Assembly (NCBI GenBank): GCA_026770025.1
Contig: JAMXDE010000029.1
Coordinates: forward strand, 682,001 to 746,000
From: Craspedostauros australis
Lineage: Eukaryota; Bacillariophyta; Bacillariophyceae; Mastogloiales; Achnanthaceae
Direction of reading: 5' to 3'
DNA length: 64,000 nt
Shown piece after piece: positions 28,810 to 40,196 of the stretch. The number at the start of each line of letters is the position of its first letter. Positions within the stretch are counted from its first letter, which is position 1. The notes under the pieces are model-generated. The model had not been told where the DNA came from and did no database searches. It saw nothing but the letters and a program-made list of their open reading frames with translations. The translations under genes were made by a program, and so were the position numbers.

Positions 28810-31218
28810 TTACTCGACTCGTGCGGCGTCTGCGCCTGCCTGTTTGGTTTGTTCGGTGTCCATTGGATCTTCGGTTTCCATGTCCTCCACACTCTGCTCC
28901 TCATCATCGCTCTCGTCGTCCTCACTCGAGGTCGCACTGCTTTCTTTGCCATCTGTTCCCGCCGCCATGGATAGTTCTCCGTCGTCTGACTCACTCTCTT
29001 CGCCTTCAGGAATGCTGATGCCCGGGTTATCCACATCGAAGTCTGTCTTCGCCGATGGGTCTGCTGCGAATCGCCGCGGATTGGCCGACTTGTTTCTCGC
29101 CGTGTTGGCGATTGCCGTGCCTACGTGTGCCGATTGCTGCGCTACTGTGGCCGTCGCAAAGGTTGCCACCGTACCGTTGTCTCCGTTTTGGATTCTGGGG
29201 TTCGACGTCATTTCCACTTCAAATTTCAGAAGCGGAACGGGCTTCATTTTTCCGTTCTCGTCGACGTAGCCTTCCCACCCGACATCTGCCGCAGTTAGGC
29301 CGATCATCTCTTCTTCATCCAGATCCAGGAAGTGTGCTCCTGCCTGCGCTAGCTGTCCCATTTCGAGTTCCTCTTTGCTTCTCACAAGTCCAGTTTCCCA
29401 GTCCACGTCGTAGAACTCGTTTTGCGCCCAGGCTTCTGGTGTGAACCAGCCTTGGCACTTGTGATCGAGCTTCTTGCTGCAGAAAAATGGGAGCTTCGAG
29501 ATCAGCTCTCTGGCCTCCACTTGTCGTTTGGGATGGAACACAAAGAAGGTCCTGTTGCGGTCCGCTTTGTCCGTGTCCACTGACACAAATAGTGTGTAGT
29601 CCGGGTCTTCAAAGGAGCGCAGGTTCATGACCACCTCGCGGAGTGTGAGGTTCCAGATAGGCACTTCGACATCCAGCTGCATGATGGAGTAGACGCCTTG
29701 AGACATCATCTTCTTCTCGAACGCCACTTGGTGCGCCACCATCGAGCTCAGGTTTGCGAGTTCCGACGGAGGATGGTGGAATCTCTGGTCAAGGGCATCT
29801 GGCATGAAACGCATCTGCTTTCCCAAGAGACGGACGGTGTCCGCTCTGTGATTGAACATCTCCTTCATCGCCACGCGACACACCCTTGCCTTGGATTCCC
29901 CGCACATGATGTGGGTCGCCCTGGGTCGGTTCCGGAAGTCGTCCGTGTCTGGTCTGCGGCCGCGCCTTCTGACCAGCTGGATTTCCCTCACCCGAAGCTG
30001 AACCACGAATTGGTTTTTCACCAGCTCGTTGACGTTGATCACTTCAGCAAGGTCGTCGGTGTTCATGGAGCTATGGCTTCCAAACAGCCAACCTGCCGCG
30101 ACGACATTGTGTTCTTGGATGTCGGACTTGCGGAAGGAAATCGCAGCTGCTGCCAGGGTGCCGTCGTCCTCGAACACGTCCAGGTCTTGTTTGTGGGCCA
30201 CCCAGATGCGGGTGTAAGTCATGAACCCAGTCCGGGCGTATAGACTTTCCACGAACTGTTTCAGTGTCTCCCTGTTTGTCCAGGCCACATCTGCTACCGT
30301 CCAGGGCCGTAGTTCTTTGCTTTTCCGCCACGCCAGAATTTGCGCTTTAGAGTCCGCACGGAAGATGAATGCTCTGAGGGCGTTGAGGCTCGCGATGACT
30401 TGCACCAATGGGGTTTCGCTGCCCTCCCTGGACATCGGTAGACGCACGTCGAAGAACGTTTTGTGGAAGTCGCTCAAGACGTCGTTTACGCTCTGAAGTT
30501 CCCTGGCCTGTGGGGCCTTCCGTGGGTACGCCATGACCTTCCTGCGTGGCTTGCGCGACTTCTTCTTCGAAGACGGGTTCGGGGAGGTTGCTTGCGCTTC
30601 ATCCTTGTCCTCGTCGTCGTCGAACCGGATTCCTTTCACTTGCATGAACACCACTCGGGCGGCGATCCAAGCCGATGTCTCGTGTGTGGCTTTGATTTGT
30701 CCCAATTTCCACATTGAGGACGAGAAGATGTTCGAAGTGGCCACCAACCGCACCATGACTTGGATCACCTGCAGGTTGGATTCCGCTGGTAATTTGTTAT
30801 CGTACGCGTCCTCAAAGAGCACCTTCCATTGTTCCAAGGTTGCTCCGTCTGCTAGCTCGTCGCTCATCTCTCTCACGAAGGCGATCGACTCGTCAAGCGC
30901 TCCATCTTCACCGGTGGTTGCAGTGAACGGCTCTGTTCCGCGGGTCATCAAGTTTCTCTCTCTGAGGATGTCTCCCCAGCTTCTTTCGTGCTGGTGGCTC
31001 CAAATCCAACGGTTCTCGTTTTGGATCGCACCCTTTTTTGGAGACTTTTTGGTCGGTGAGTCTCTGGCCTGCCTCTTCCCTCCTCGGCCTCCCCCATGAG
31101 CGCCTTTACCACGGGCCTGACGGCCTCCTCTTCCTGAACGTCCTCGTCCCATTGTCGATTGCTTTCGAGGGGTCTGGTTGGCTTTGCCAACATCGTTTTG
31201 GTCGTCTGTGCGCACCAT
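28810..31218 (-). CDS. LINE ORF1: putative RNA-binding Gag-like protein
   Basis: An 802-residue frame starting at the first ATG inside the element (31218, MVRTDDQNDVGKANQTPRKQ). The frame is open further upstream, past the element's end, which has no meaning. Near residue 30 is an Arg/Gly-rich basic tract (GRGRSGRGGRQARGKGAHGG), a common RNA-binding sequence. The middle is globular with no CCHC zinc knuckle that I can see. A later block reads MQLDVEVPIWNLTLREVVMN. The last ~80 residues are strongly acidic (SEDDESDDEEQSVEDMETED). By position it is ORF1, expected to coat the element RNA. I recognise no named domain. Confidence 0.75.
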   Translation of the reverse strand: MVRTDDQNDVGKANQTPRKQSTMGRGRSGRGGRQARGKGAHGGGRGGKRQARDSPTKKSPKKGAIQNENRWIWSHQHERSWGDILRERNLMTRGTEPFTATTGEDGALDESIAFVREMSDELADGATLEQWKVLFEDAYDNKLPAESNLQVIQVMVRLVATSNIFSSSMWKLGQIKATHETSAWIAARVVFMQVKGIRFDDDEDKDEAQATSPNPSSKKKSRKPRRKVMAYPRKAPQARELQSVNDVLSDFHKTFFDVRLPMSREGSETPLVQVIASLNALRAFIFRADSKAQILAWRKSKELRPWTVADVAWTNRETLKQFVESLYARTGFMTYTRIWVAHKQDLDVFEDDGTLAAAAISFRKSDIQEHNVVAAGWLFGSHSSMNTDDLAEVINVNELVKNQFVVQLRVREIQLVRRRGRRPDTDDFRNRPRATHIMCGESKARVCRVAMKEMFNHRADTVRLLGKQMRFMPDALDQRFHHPPSELANLSSMVAHQVAFEKKMMSQGVYSIMQLDVEVPIWNLTLREVVMNLRSFEDPDYTLFVSVDTDKADRNRTFFVFHPKRQVEARELISKLPFFCSKKLDHKCQGWFTPEAWAQNEFYDVDWETGLVRSKEELEMGQLAQAGAHFLDLDEEEMIGLTAADVGWEGYVDENGKMKPVPLLKFEVEMTSNPRIQNGDNGTVATFATATVAQQSAHVGTAIANTARNKSANPRRFAADPSAKTDFDVDNPGISIPEGEESESDDGELSMAAGTDGKESSATSSEDDESDDEEQSVEDMETEDPMDTEQTKQAGADAARVE

Positions 31219-31319
31219 TGTCAACAACTTTGTGCTAGTAGTGTTTCTACGTGTTCTACGTAAAAGTTTTTGTACTGGTCCTACGTACGTCATCAACAGT
31301 GGAAGAGTCACGGGACTGT

Positions 31320-31337
31320 GAGTTGTTTTAATTAATA
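31320..31337 (+). repeat. Right target-site duplication of the LINE
   Basis: Identical 18 bases to 22624-22641. The host gene's original 3' flank resumes at 31338, so this copy is a displaced duplicate of the host gene's last codons and stop. Confidence 0.93.
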
Positions 31338-31450
31338 CAGGAACCGATAAGAGTGAATACGAGTATGGCGACACCACAATCATCTACTCTATCCTTCTCT
31401 ACAAATAACAAACTGTGTGCACCACGCCCCATGTACGTGCTCTAGTTGCA

Positions 31451-33619
31451 TCACTGTAGCTGTCGCCTCATCGTCGTTGTCAGAACACAACGATGTACCG
31501 GTGTGCCATTGAGATGACACGCCACTTCCGTTTCTGTGGCGCCCCTGGAAGGCAACACGGGACGTGCGAACCAACCATCACCAACTGCGCGTTCGCCACC
31601 CATGGCAATCCAATCCGCTGTCCGTTGTGTCACTCGTTGGTTGTCGCTCTTCGTCTCGTGATTCGTTTGATGCTCGTCGCCATCTTGCGTCATCGTTGTC
31701 GTTGTCGTCGTCGTCGTCGACGTTGATGTGGTGACGACCTCAAACCCCACCTCGCACGCCAACTGTCTCATGAACACGGCCACATCTTCGCAGTTGGATT
31801 GCAACAAGAGACGTCCATTGGATGGTGCCAACATGCTGTACACACTCGACAGCAACTCTTGTGTCACCATGAATCCATCGACTGCCGATCGTGGCAGCTG
31901 CGAGTTGCCATTGCTGTCGGTGGCCAAGCGGTATGGCGTGGGAAATTGGATCATGCACAACGGGATGGGTCCAGGATACATCGCCGCCGAATGATCGCAA
32001 AAGTTCTCTGCAGAATCGACCAGAAATTGCAGCCGCTGGTGCATGTCTCTGCGTTGTGCCATGCCCTGCGCGTAGCCGATTCCGAGGCCGCCCAGATCGA
32101 TACCGCAGAAGTTGTGTTGGGACCAGCGGGTGATGCCGCTGTCGTTGTTGTTGTGGCGACTGCTGGTGTTATCGTCGATTGTGCCGGAGGTCTGTGTCAG
32201 TTCGGTTGGCAACAGATCGTCGCAACCTGCCAAGGAAGCCAATCCCAAAGGCGAAACTCCCATGCCACAGCCAATGTCAACCACCAACGGTCTCGCAGGA
32301 TCTTGGAACTTTCTGAACCAATCGGTGCTGCTGTTCGTCATGGTAGGCTGTGTAGCACCAATACCTGTTGATGCTGCTGACTGCGTGAGTGACGGTGCAT
32401 CAGGGATCATCGTACCCTGCCGCTGTTCCCAATGTTTGACAGCAGACTGCAGAAATGCGCGTTGCTTCTTCTGCTTGGTGGAGAACTTCCAGATTAACAG
32501 CAAGGATCGAGTTGAATGCAGCTCCAAGCACGCATCGGTGTCATCCCTGCTCCCGCCCTGTTTGGGTTTGCCAGAAGCATCGTGCTTCGTTGCCAAACTC
32601 TGTTGCGCAATTTCCAACACTTCTTGTGCTTGGCGGCCGCAGTGAGTCGTTGTGATCCCTGCAGCAGACAGCCGCTCGAGGATCTGATAAATGTCCTTGG
32701 GCCGGCACGATGATCGTTGGCCAAACCGTTGCAGCTCCGCGCTGGTCGTTTGCAGGAGGAGATCAAACAATTCGACATCGGTGCAGCCGGCCAAGGCAAA
32801 CCAGAATGCAGCATCGGCCGCCTTGCGACCGCCCAGTTCGTACAGAATGGCTTGCCGGGGTTGCTGTGTGAATCGCCGTTTGGTCTGCTCCACAATGTCC
32901 TGCAGACGCGCCTCGAAGATGGCGGATTGATGATGGTCGTTCTCAATGTGATTTTGAATGTCATCGTCGTCGTCGTCGTTGTCGCGGTTGTGGTCGTGGT
33001 CGTCGCTGCCGTTGTTGTCGACACCGACCACGCGCTGCGCCCACAGCAAACTCTTCTGCGTGGACGACTCCACCGCCAAGCCCAACGCCGCATGGGCCAA
33101 TTGCAACACAGTGGGACCGTCCATGAGGACGATCTGGGGATCAGCGAGCTTCGGAATGACGCTCCACTTCGAACCACCTCCCTGCTTGCGAGGGACATCC
33201 TCCAGAACGACCTCGTACTCATCAATCTCGTAGACCTCAATCTGATGTCGCAGTTGGTCCGCCACTTCGTACTCCCCATCCCACCGTGCCTTGGATCGAC
33301 GTTCCACAAGTTCATTGAGCTCGTTGATCTGATCGTTCGTCAGTACCGTCGTCTTGTGATCGACGACAACGGTGGGATCGTCCACCGGACTTTGAGTGGC
33401 ATCACGGGGCTCACTTGCTCTTGAGATGAAGGCTGGATCATCCTTTCTTGTGCGATACCGACGAAAGGAGGGGTGATGCTGTTGCAGGAATCCTTCCACG
33501 GCACCATGCCTTCCTGTGTTCACTGCGATTTGCAGCACCAGCAAAATCCCCAATCGCAAACATGTCACGATTGAGCAGCGTTGAGGCGACGATGTGCGCG
33601 ACATCGTTGAAGATGGCAT
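31451..33619 (-). CDS. TrmB-like SAM-dependent methyltransferase with plastid presequence
   Basis: A single-exon gene of 722 residues. The frame begins at a GTG; the first ATG is 33619 (MPSSTMSRTSSPQRC), and 33604 is also possible. A signal peptide (IVTCLRLGILLVLQIAV) leads to AVEG-FLQQHHPSFRRYRTRK, a Phe-containing bipartite plastid presequence. Residues ~90-150 hold a helical motif (ARWDGEYEVADQLRHQI) followed by a DVPRKQGGGSKWSVIP strand, resembling the small helical module of cysteinyl-tRNA synthetases. The C-terminal third is the methyltransferase: VVDIGCGMGVSPLGLASL (SAM site, ~447-465), FCGIDLGGLGIGYAQ, and CMIQFPTPYRLA near 556, corresponding to the QFPDP motif of tRNA (guanine-N7)-methyltransferase. 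A plastid tRNA m7G46 role is the best guess. The protein is about three times the usual TrmB length, so a different substrate is possible. Confidence 0.72.
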   Translation of the reverse strand: MPSSTMSRTSSPQRCSIVTCLRLGILLVLQIAVNTGRHGAVEGFLQQHHPSFRRYRTRKDDPAFISRASEPRDATQSPVDDPTVVVDHKTTVLTNDQINELNELVERRSKARWDGEYEVADQLRHQIEVYEIDEYEVVLEDVPRKQGGGSKWSVIPKLADPQIVLMDGPTVLQLAHAALGLAVESSTQKSLLWAQRVVGVDNNGSDDHDHNRDNDDDDDDIQNHIENDHHQSAIFEARLQDIVEQTKRRFTQQPRQAILYELGGRKAADAAFWFALAGCTDVELFDLLLQTTSAELQRFGQRSSCRPKDIYQILERLSAAGITTTHCGRQAQEVLEIAQQSLATKHDASGKPKQGGSRDDTDACLELHSTRSLLLIWKFSTKQKKQRAFLQSAVKHWEQRQGTMIPDAPSLTQSAASTGIGATQPTMTNSSTDWFRKFQDPARPLVVDIGCGMGVSPLGLASLAGCDDLLPTELTQTSGTIDDNTSSRHNNNDSGITRWSQHNFCGIDLGGLGIGYAQGMAQRRDMHQRLQFLVDSAENFCDHSAAMYPGPIPLCMIQFPTPYRLATDSNGNSQLPRSAVDGFMVTQELLSSVYSMLAPSNGRLLLQSNCEDVAVFMRQLACEVGFEVVTTSTSTTTTTTTTMTQDGDEHQTNHETKSDNQRVTQRTADWIAMGGERAVGDGWFARPVLPSRGATETEVACHLNGTPVHRCVLTTTMRRQLQ

Positions 33620-34529
33620 CACATGGAATGTTGATGAGAGTACCTATGCCACCACGTGCATGTTCAATCTGCGAACGGATCGGCGCAGCCATCAACCCCT
33701 GATTGGAACAGAGAGTTGCTCTGCGCCAACACGGTTTCCGAAATGTCTGTTTGTTGATGATTGATGTGTCGCTGGAAGTTCGCGCCAAAAACTTGTGGTT
33801 GTTCGGTTTCGCTTGAAGTACAAAGACCAAATGAGGATAAATGACAACAGAACTGTTCATGACTGGATTCCGAATTCGCCAAAGTTGTGTTGACTTCGAT
33901 GTTTGAGTCAGAAGAAACGGGACTGAGTGAGTGTTCGTGTTCTTGAGTGAAGAGCGTTGGGAACACAAGAGAGAGAACGTGCGATTCCATGGGTGGAGGC
34001 AACACCAACCTCCACGGAGCCTGTCGGCATCATTCTTCGTCGAATTCAGTGCATGTTGTGGTGGTCTGTCTCATCAGGCTTCATCACATCACATCACATT
34101 GCACCGTACCATACCGTTCCACGCTTCGCCACCACACTGAGCTGAGCTGGGCTGGGCTGACCAAGGCCTGTCTCGACGTTGATTCGTTGAGGAAGGAAGG
34201 AGGCCCAAGGGAAGACAGAAGGCGCGAAGCAGCGCACCAAGGCTTGGTTGGAGCTCGAGAGTGTGAGAAAGTGTACGTCTCAGCACATGCTCGTACATAC
34301 AAACACATACAAGTACGCGTTTTGGGTCTGTGAATGCAATGGAGACGCAGCGGATGGTTCGATGACTCTGCTGATTGTGGAGGTGTTGGGGTGGAGAGAG
34401 TGAGTGGTGTGCCCGCGCATCGTTCATTCTGCTTCTTTCCCCGTACACGAAGGGCAAGGACACCACACAGTGTAGCACCGCTCTGCCAACGTTCACAATA
34501 GTCAGATCATCGGACGATCAGACGGAACG
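33620..34529. other. Divergent promoter region between the TrmB-like and REV1 genes
   Basis: About 910 bp upstream of two divergent genes. It includes a short hairpin (GTGGAGG 33993-33999 with CCTCCAC 34009-34015) and a TCATCACATCACATCACATT run near 34081. Open frames in this interval are short and have no recognisable domain. Confidence 0.45.
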
Positions 34530-37500
34530 ATGGTGAAGCCACCCAAGACGATGCAACCGGAGGGCAAGGACTTGACGAGGTTCGGACGCAAGTCCGCAAG
34601 CGCATTCAAGTCAGATTCATTCCACAACTACATGTCACGCAAGATCGATCTGCAAAGGAAGCAGTTTGGGACCGTGCTCCCGCCGCCTCCGTCATCATCC
34701 CACTCAACAGCGCAGAATGGTTCTCGCCAGGTGCCAACACACTCTGCTGGGATGCTACTCACGGATGAAGAATCAGGCAAGCATCAATGGAATCATGTGC
34801 AGCGCAACCATCTGCAACGGGACCATCAGCAAGCGCCAGCCATTCATCCATCGAGGTCGTCGCGAGAGTCATTCAGCGCATCGGGACGTCCCTCGTTGCT
34901 ATCTGAAGCCAATACTTCGGTGCAGTGCAGTCCACCACCCATCAATAACACCAACACCGACAAGATCAAATGCAAGAAGGGTGGCGGAAGCGAAAGCAAA
35001 AAGGACGCCAAGATGAAGAGCAAGAGTAGGAGCAAGAGCAAGCACAGAACAAAATCCAAATCCAGATCCAAGGTCAAACGATCAAAGGATGACAAGTACA
35101 GCATGGCGTCAGTCATCGCTCGTTTGAAGAAGAAGCATGGCGATCCTGGGGCTCAGAATCGAGACGTGCGCAAACGGCGCATTGCTGAAGTCGTCAGCAC
35201 TGCCGCGGATGGTCCGGACAGCAAACGCCATGCGAAAGCAGACTCGGACAAAGCCAATTCAACCACTGAAGCAGTCATTGGTCCCAGCAGTACGCATCAT
35301 ATATCAACAGTGAACCATGAAGATGTAGGTTGGAAAGAAGACAGCAACACCAACGACGAAGAACAGCAGCACTGTCATCCACGGCATGGCGACCGTGTTG
35401 ATGCAAGCAGGATCGATGGTGCGGAATCCTCGACAGCGACACCAACCAAAAGCAATCGATCGATCTGCCCTGACGATCTTTCTCACATTCACCCTCAAGC
35501 CGATCAACAAGAGTTTCTGGAAGGTGGAGACCATCGTCAACAACAGCAACAGCGACCCCACCACCATCAGGAGCAACGACGACAGGAAGAAAATTCCACC
35601 AGCCCTCAGAAGCAGCTATTGCCGACCACCCATAATGATTCAGTCTTCTCTGATGCTGCCGAACACGAACATGAACAGCAACAGGAACCACCGAAGCTCA
35701 CACTCAAACAGCTGCGACGACAACGGCCGGACCTCTTCTTTGCGGGTATCGTCATCAAGGTGAATGGATACACGACTCCGGATAACGAAAGTCTGAAGCG
35801 GATGATCCAAAAACACGGCGGGGATTATGAAACATACGAAACAACCAGAGTCACACATCTGATTGCCGAATCACTGTCGAAGGCAAAGGTCGACATGTAC
35901 AAACGACAGAGGAATCCACGGCCCGTGTGCTTGCCATCCTGGATCGTTGACAGCACTCAACGCAAGAAGCTTCTTCCTCATCACGACTACCTCCTACCTT
36001 CCATGAAGGACCAATCGCATGGGAGACTGGTCTCCTTCCTCAAACCAAGGAAGCTGCCCGCGCCCGCTGCAACCAATCCTCCGAGTGCCACGTCGCAACC
36101 GTCAATATCACCGCCGCTGCCATCTTCGTCGACGTTGGATGGCACCACGACGACAAGCACCGTCACACGAAAGCAGAGAGATACAAAGTCAACTGCAGTA
36201 GATGATCACCTGCACCCAAAGCCATCCGAAGCACGTCCCTCAGAACGAAGGCACGCATCGAATCCGCCACCGTCATCGTCATCGTCGTCACGTCCATCAT
36301 CGGGCAACGCAATGTCAACACCAGAAGAAGCAGTAGCGACAGTAGCGGCAGTAGAAGCGGCATCGCCACCAATAGCAGTAGCGACAGTAGAAGAAGCAAC
36401 AGCGACACCACAAATGAAACCATTGAAGGAGCACACCCAAAGTGCAGAGAAGCGACCGCACGAAACGTCCAACACGGTGCAACTGACACTGCCTCCAAAG
36501 GGTGGCAATGGAAATGATTCCGCGTTGAACCATGAACACTCCCGAAACAACAAGCGAACGGTCGGTACGGACCCACAATTTCTGGAATCCTTCTTTCTCT
36601 CATCGCGGCTGAGTTTCATTGGAAGTTACAAGCAGCGCATCGCCAATTCTATCAAACCCACAGTGTGCCACAAGAAACAGGCCAGCAGTCAGAATCAACG
36701 GCACGTGCTACACGTGGACATGGACTGCTTCTTTGTCAACGTCGCTCTGCGCAACTTCCCACAGCACCGTGACAAACCCGTGGCGATTTCACACTACGGG
36801 AACACGAAAGACAAACTACATTCGACAGGGTATGTCCCAGTCAATTCCAGTTCCGAATGTGCCACATGCAACTACCACGCGCGCAAATACGGCGTCAAGA
36901 AGGGGATGTTCCTCGGGCGTGCCAAGCAGCTGTGTCCCGATCTCATCATTCTGGATTACGACTTCAAAGGGTACGAGGAGGTATCAGACAAGGTGTTGGA
37001 CATCCTTCACCTCGTCGCTGTGGAACATCGAGGATCTGTCGAGGCCGTATCATGCGACGAAGCCTACATCGAAGTCTATCTGGACGACACCGAGGATAGC
37101 GACAGCAACAGCCTTGTCAGCCAGATTGCCGAGAGAATTCGCCAGGAGATCGCAGACAAAACGCAATGCACAGCATCCGTCGGAGTGGCATCCAACAAAT
37201 TGCTTGCCAAGCTCGGCACCGACAAGGTCAAACCCGACGGATGTTTCGTCGTGACCAATCCTCGTGAATTGCTGGCCAAACTCCGTTTGCGCGATCTGCA
37301 TGGAATTGGGTATCGCACCGAACCCAAGTTGAAGGCACAGCACTTGGTCTCTGTGCAGGACGTGTGGGATTTGGGCGCCAGAGGAGAAACCGTGTTGTGC
37401 AGCATCCTGGGGGCAGGCCTTGGCAAGAAGATCTTCAATTTCTGCAACGGCATTGATGACCGTCTTGTGGAACCAGTCAAACGGAAAACGATCGGGGCAG

Positions 37501-39775
37501 AGGTATGTTCGGACTAACGAATGTGTGTGTCCTCGTATATTGCTGTGTCGATGATGTATATTGCTGTGTTGGTATGGTTGCTGTTGATGTGTCTTCGTTT
37601 ACCTCACGAAGGCGCATCTACTTGCGCACTGTTCACTGCTCTGCTCCAATCTGCTCTATTTCTGGCTGGCGTTACCTCTGCATTCCCTTTGCATTCCCTC
37701 TGTACTCACCATTGTTACATATTCAACCCATTTCGTCGCGGCAGTGCAACTACGGTGTCAGGTTCGACGGACCGTATGGAATCGATCACTTCATCAATGG
37801 ATTGGCGAAGGAAGTCGAAAAGAGGATGACAGCGGTCAACGTGAAGGGCAAACGCATCACGGTGAAAGTGAAGCAGAGAAAGCAAGGTGCCAAGCCACCG
37901 CCGAAGTATTTGGGTCACGGCTCCTGCCACAATCTGTCAAAGAGTGGCGAGGTTGAGGGCGAACCAACGTGGAATGGCGAGTTGATCGCAAAGACGGCGA
38001 TGTCGCTGTTTCTGGAGATGAAGGTCAATGTGGATGACGTACGTGGGATGGGAATTATCATGAGCAAGCTGGACGACGACAGTGGCGCAACCGCAGGAGA
38101 TGGCGTGACCAAGACCGCCTCAAAGATCACGAATTGGTTCCGCAACGAAGACGCGCAAGAGGAATGGCAGAAGGAACACATGCGACAATCTGCTGAGGCT
38201 GGGAAGCGAAAGGATCCACTGATTGGCACCGCAGAGAGTGCTTCAGGTGCCGACTCCGCATTTGCAAGCGGAGCTGTCGGTGCAGTCCATGCTCATGACG
38301 CCAACGCAACAGGCACCAACTTGAATCCCGGCGCCAGTATCAACATCGGCGACAAATGCAGCGGCGATCATTCGCAACAGGCCGAGAAGGGTCCTTTTGA
38401 ACGACGAGCTAATGTACTGATCCAAACCAAGTCGCAGGACCGTCAGGATGAAGCTTCATTCGAGTACCATTCACCGCCAACGCAACTTGACGCGACGTCA
38501 CCGTTTCAATACAGTCAGGATCGCTCAACCACGGACAACCACCCGCCATTCCAACCAGCGGACGATGCATCCGTCATCTTCACTGGAACAGCGCACAATG
38601 TGCGGAGCCCAATCGAGATGCCGTCCTTGAGCCAACTGCACATGAGCCAAGTGGACGCCCTGCCCAAGGACCTGCGGCATCAGATCCTCCGCTACGTCAG
38701 AGAACAGGAGCTGAAGAACATGCCGAAACGTGGTGGAAGTGGCAACGGTGATCGACTGAATGTCATTGATGTGGACGCCTTGCGTTCACCTGGTCCTGCG
38801 GACGATGTTGCAACACATGCTGCAGTCGTTGACGAGAATTCACTCAAAGGAAACGCTGTGATGATGCAGAATAGGAACGAGGGTTGGCAACAGCATCATG
38901 AGCAGCAGCAACAGGAGGAGCACAGGCAGCAGGAAGAGAACGCCGCACGCTTCCGGCAAACCGATTTGAAACGCATGATGAAGCTCGCCTCCGTCAAGGC
39001 AGGTGAAGCCACCATCAATGTCTCCCTCACGCAGCTGGAACACCTCCCACTGGAAATCAAGCTGCAGATCGTCAACGATGACGACATGAGTGTTGGGAGA
39101 TCTTCGCAGCACATGCGCCGACCAAAGTCAACGTCGAAAGTGAGAATGTCCGCTCCATCCATGGATCCATCGAGCGAGAATAGGTCAAATGCAGCTCCAC
39201 GATCATCGAAGACTACAGTCTCAGCAACAGCTGCAGCTACACTGGCAGCCACGGGATCAACGGATGTCGCTGACGAATGCAGTTTGTGCGTGGACGATAC
39301 ACAAGATCAGAGTCCACCACAAGGGCCGCGAGAAGACTCACGTTTCTCTTCGGGGCCCAGAAATCCCGCACATTCACACGCGCACAACTCTTCACACAGG
39401 AGAGTGTTGCAGTGTGAAGCAACCGATGGTTTGGAAATCGCGGCTGACGTCCCCGACGTTCGGTTGGCCTCGATTGCGCCTTACAACGAATCCAAGATTG
39501 ATGCGTCGCGGACGTTTCACGAAACGAACGTCCTGCCGTTGCAGCAATACCTGGATGATCATCCTGCTACGGATGCCGATGCGCAGCAAATGGTGATCTC
39601 TTTTTTGGTCACATGCATGCAGGAGCGCCGTGCCACGGATACATCACGACTGTTGCATTGCATTCGCGACCGAGCGGATGGGTGGGGCGACGAGACAATC
39701 ATGCAGAACATCATCGACTCGCTGAATGTGGTTGTGGTGAAGGTATTTGGCCACCGCATTGATTTTGGTTTATGA
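34530..39775 (+). CDS. REV1: REV1 Y-family translesion DNA polymerase, two exons
   Basis: REV1 inserts dCMP opposite abasic and damaged guanines and serves as the scaffold for other translesion polymerases. Exon 1 is 34530-37502 and exon 2 is 37745-39775. The intron starts GTATGT, ends GCGGCAG and is phase 0, joining KTIGAE to CNYGVRFDG. The product has 1667 residues. N-terminal SFHNYMSRKIDLQRKQ is the conserved REV1 start. A BRCT domain follows (~395-490: DLFFAGIVIKVNGYTTPD, then VCLPSWIVDSTQ). The catalytic domain starts near 725 with VLHVDMDCFFVNVALRNFP and has VSCDEAYIEVYLDD (metal-binding DE) and TASVGVASNKLLAKLGT. C-terminal to it are two ubiquitin-binding motifs (VDALPKDLRHQIL and LEHLPLEIKLQIV). 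The last ~110 residues are the REV1 C-terminal partner-docking domain. Long Ser/Lys/Gln/His-rich linkers explain the size. Confidence 0.95.
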
Positions 39776-40196
39776 TGATGGATCGAGACCCATCTCGGTC
39801 CGAGGGTGGAGCAGAGTAACAAACTCACGCAATTCGCATGATCCTGTTCAATGAGTATTGCGATGGGCATGGTACATCCGATCTGTCACTCAACAACGCC
39901 TCTTCTCGTTCTTGCTCAACAAAACCCGAACACTCTTGGCGCAACAAAACCTGAACACGATGAGGATCTACGTCGTACTCGAGCACTTCCGGCACTGTGA
40001 TGGTCCTCCTCTATCGAAACAGAGGACGATCGAGAGTCGGAGACGACCAGAGAAGCCAAGTGAGAGGAAGCGAGGCAATCAATGGGCGTTTCTACCATTC
40101 CAAGATGCACGATACGATACCATAAAACACTCAACCAATCATCCAGCAGCGATCCATCTAAACCATCATCCAACAAACTTCGACCACCATCTCAAC
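39776..40196. other. Intergenic region between REV1 and the ankyrin-BTB gene
   Basis: About 420 bp between two plus-strand genes, presumably the REV1 3' end plus the next promoter. The downstream frame is open through most of it but begins at TTG, so it is treated as leader. Confidence 0.45.

Larger units (their letters stand above)
22642..31319 (-). mobile_element. Full-length two-ORF non-LTR retrotransposon (LINE)
   Basis: This 8678-bp element is transcribed on the minus strand. In its own orientation it has a ~100-bp 5' leader (31319-31219), ORF1 (31218-28810), a ~600-bp A/C-rich spacer starting with an A18 run, ORF2 with endonuclease, reverse transcriptase and RNase H (28211-22743), and a 3' UTR of about 100 bp that ends in TTATTAT rather than a long poly(A). 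A perfect 18-bp target-site duplication flanks it. Both ORFs are uninterrupted, so the insertion is young and may be active. An apurinic-type endonuclease plus a downstream RNase H places it in the broad group of I/Tad/Ingi-like LINEs; the exact clade was not determined. Confidence 0.92.
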
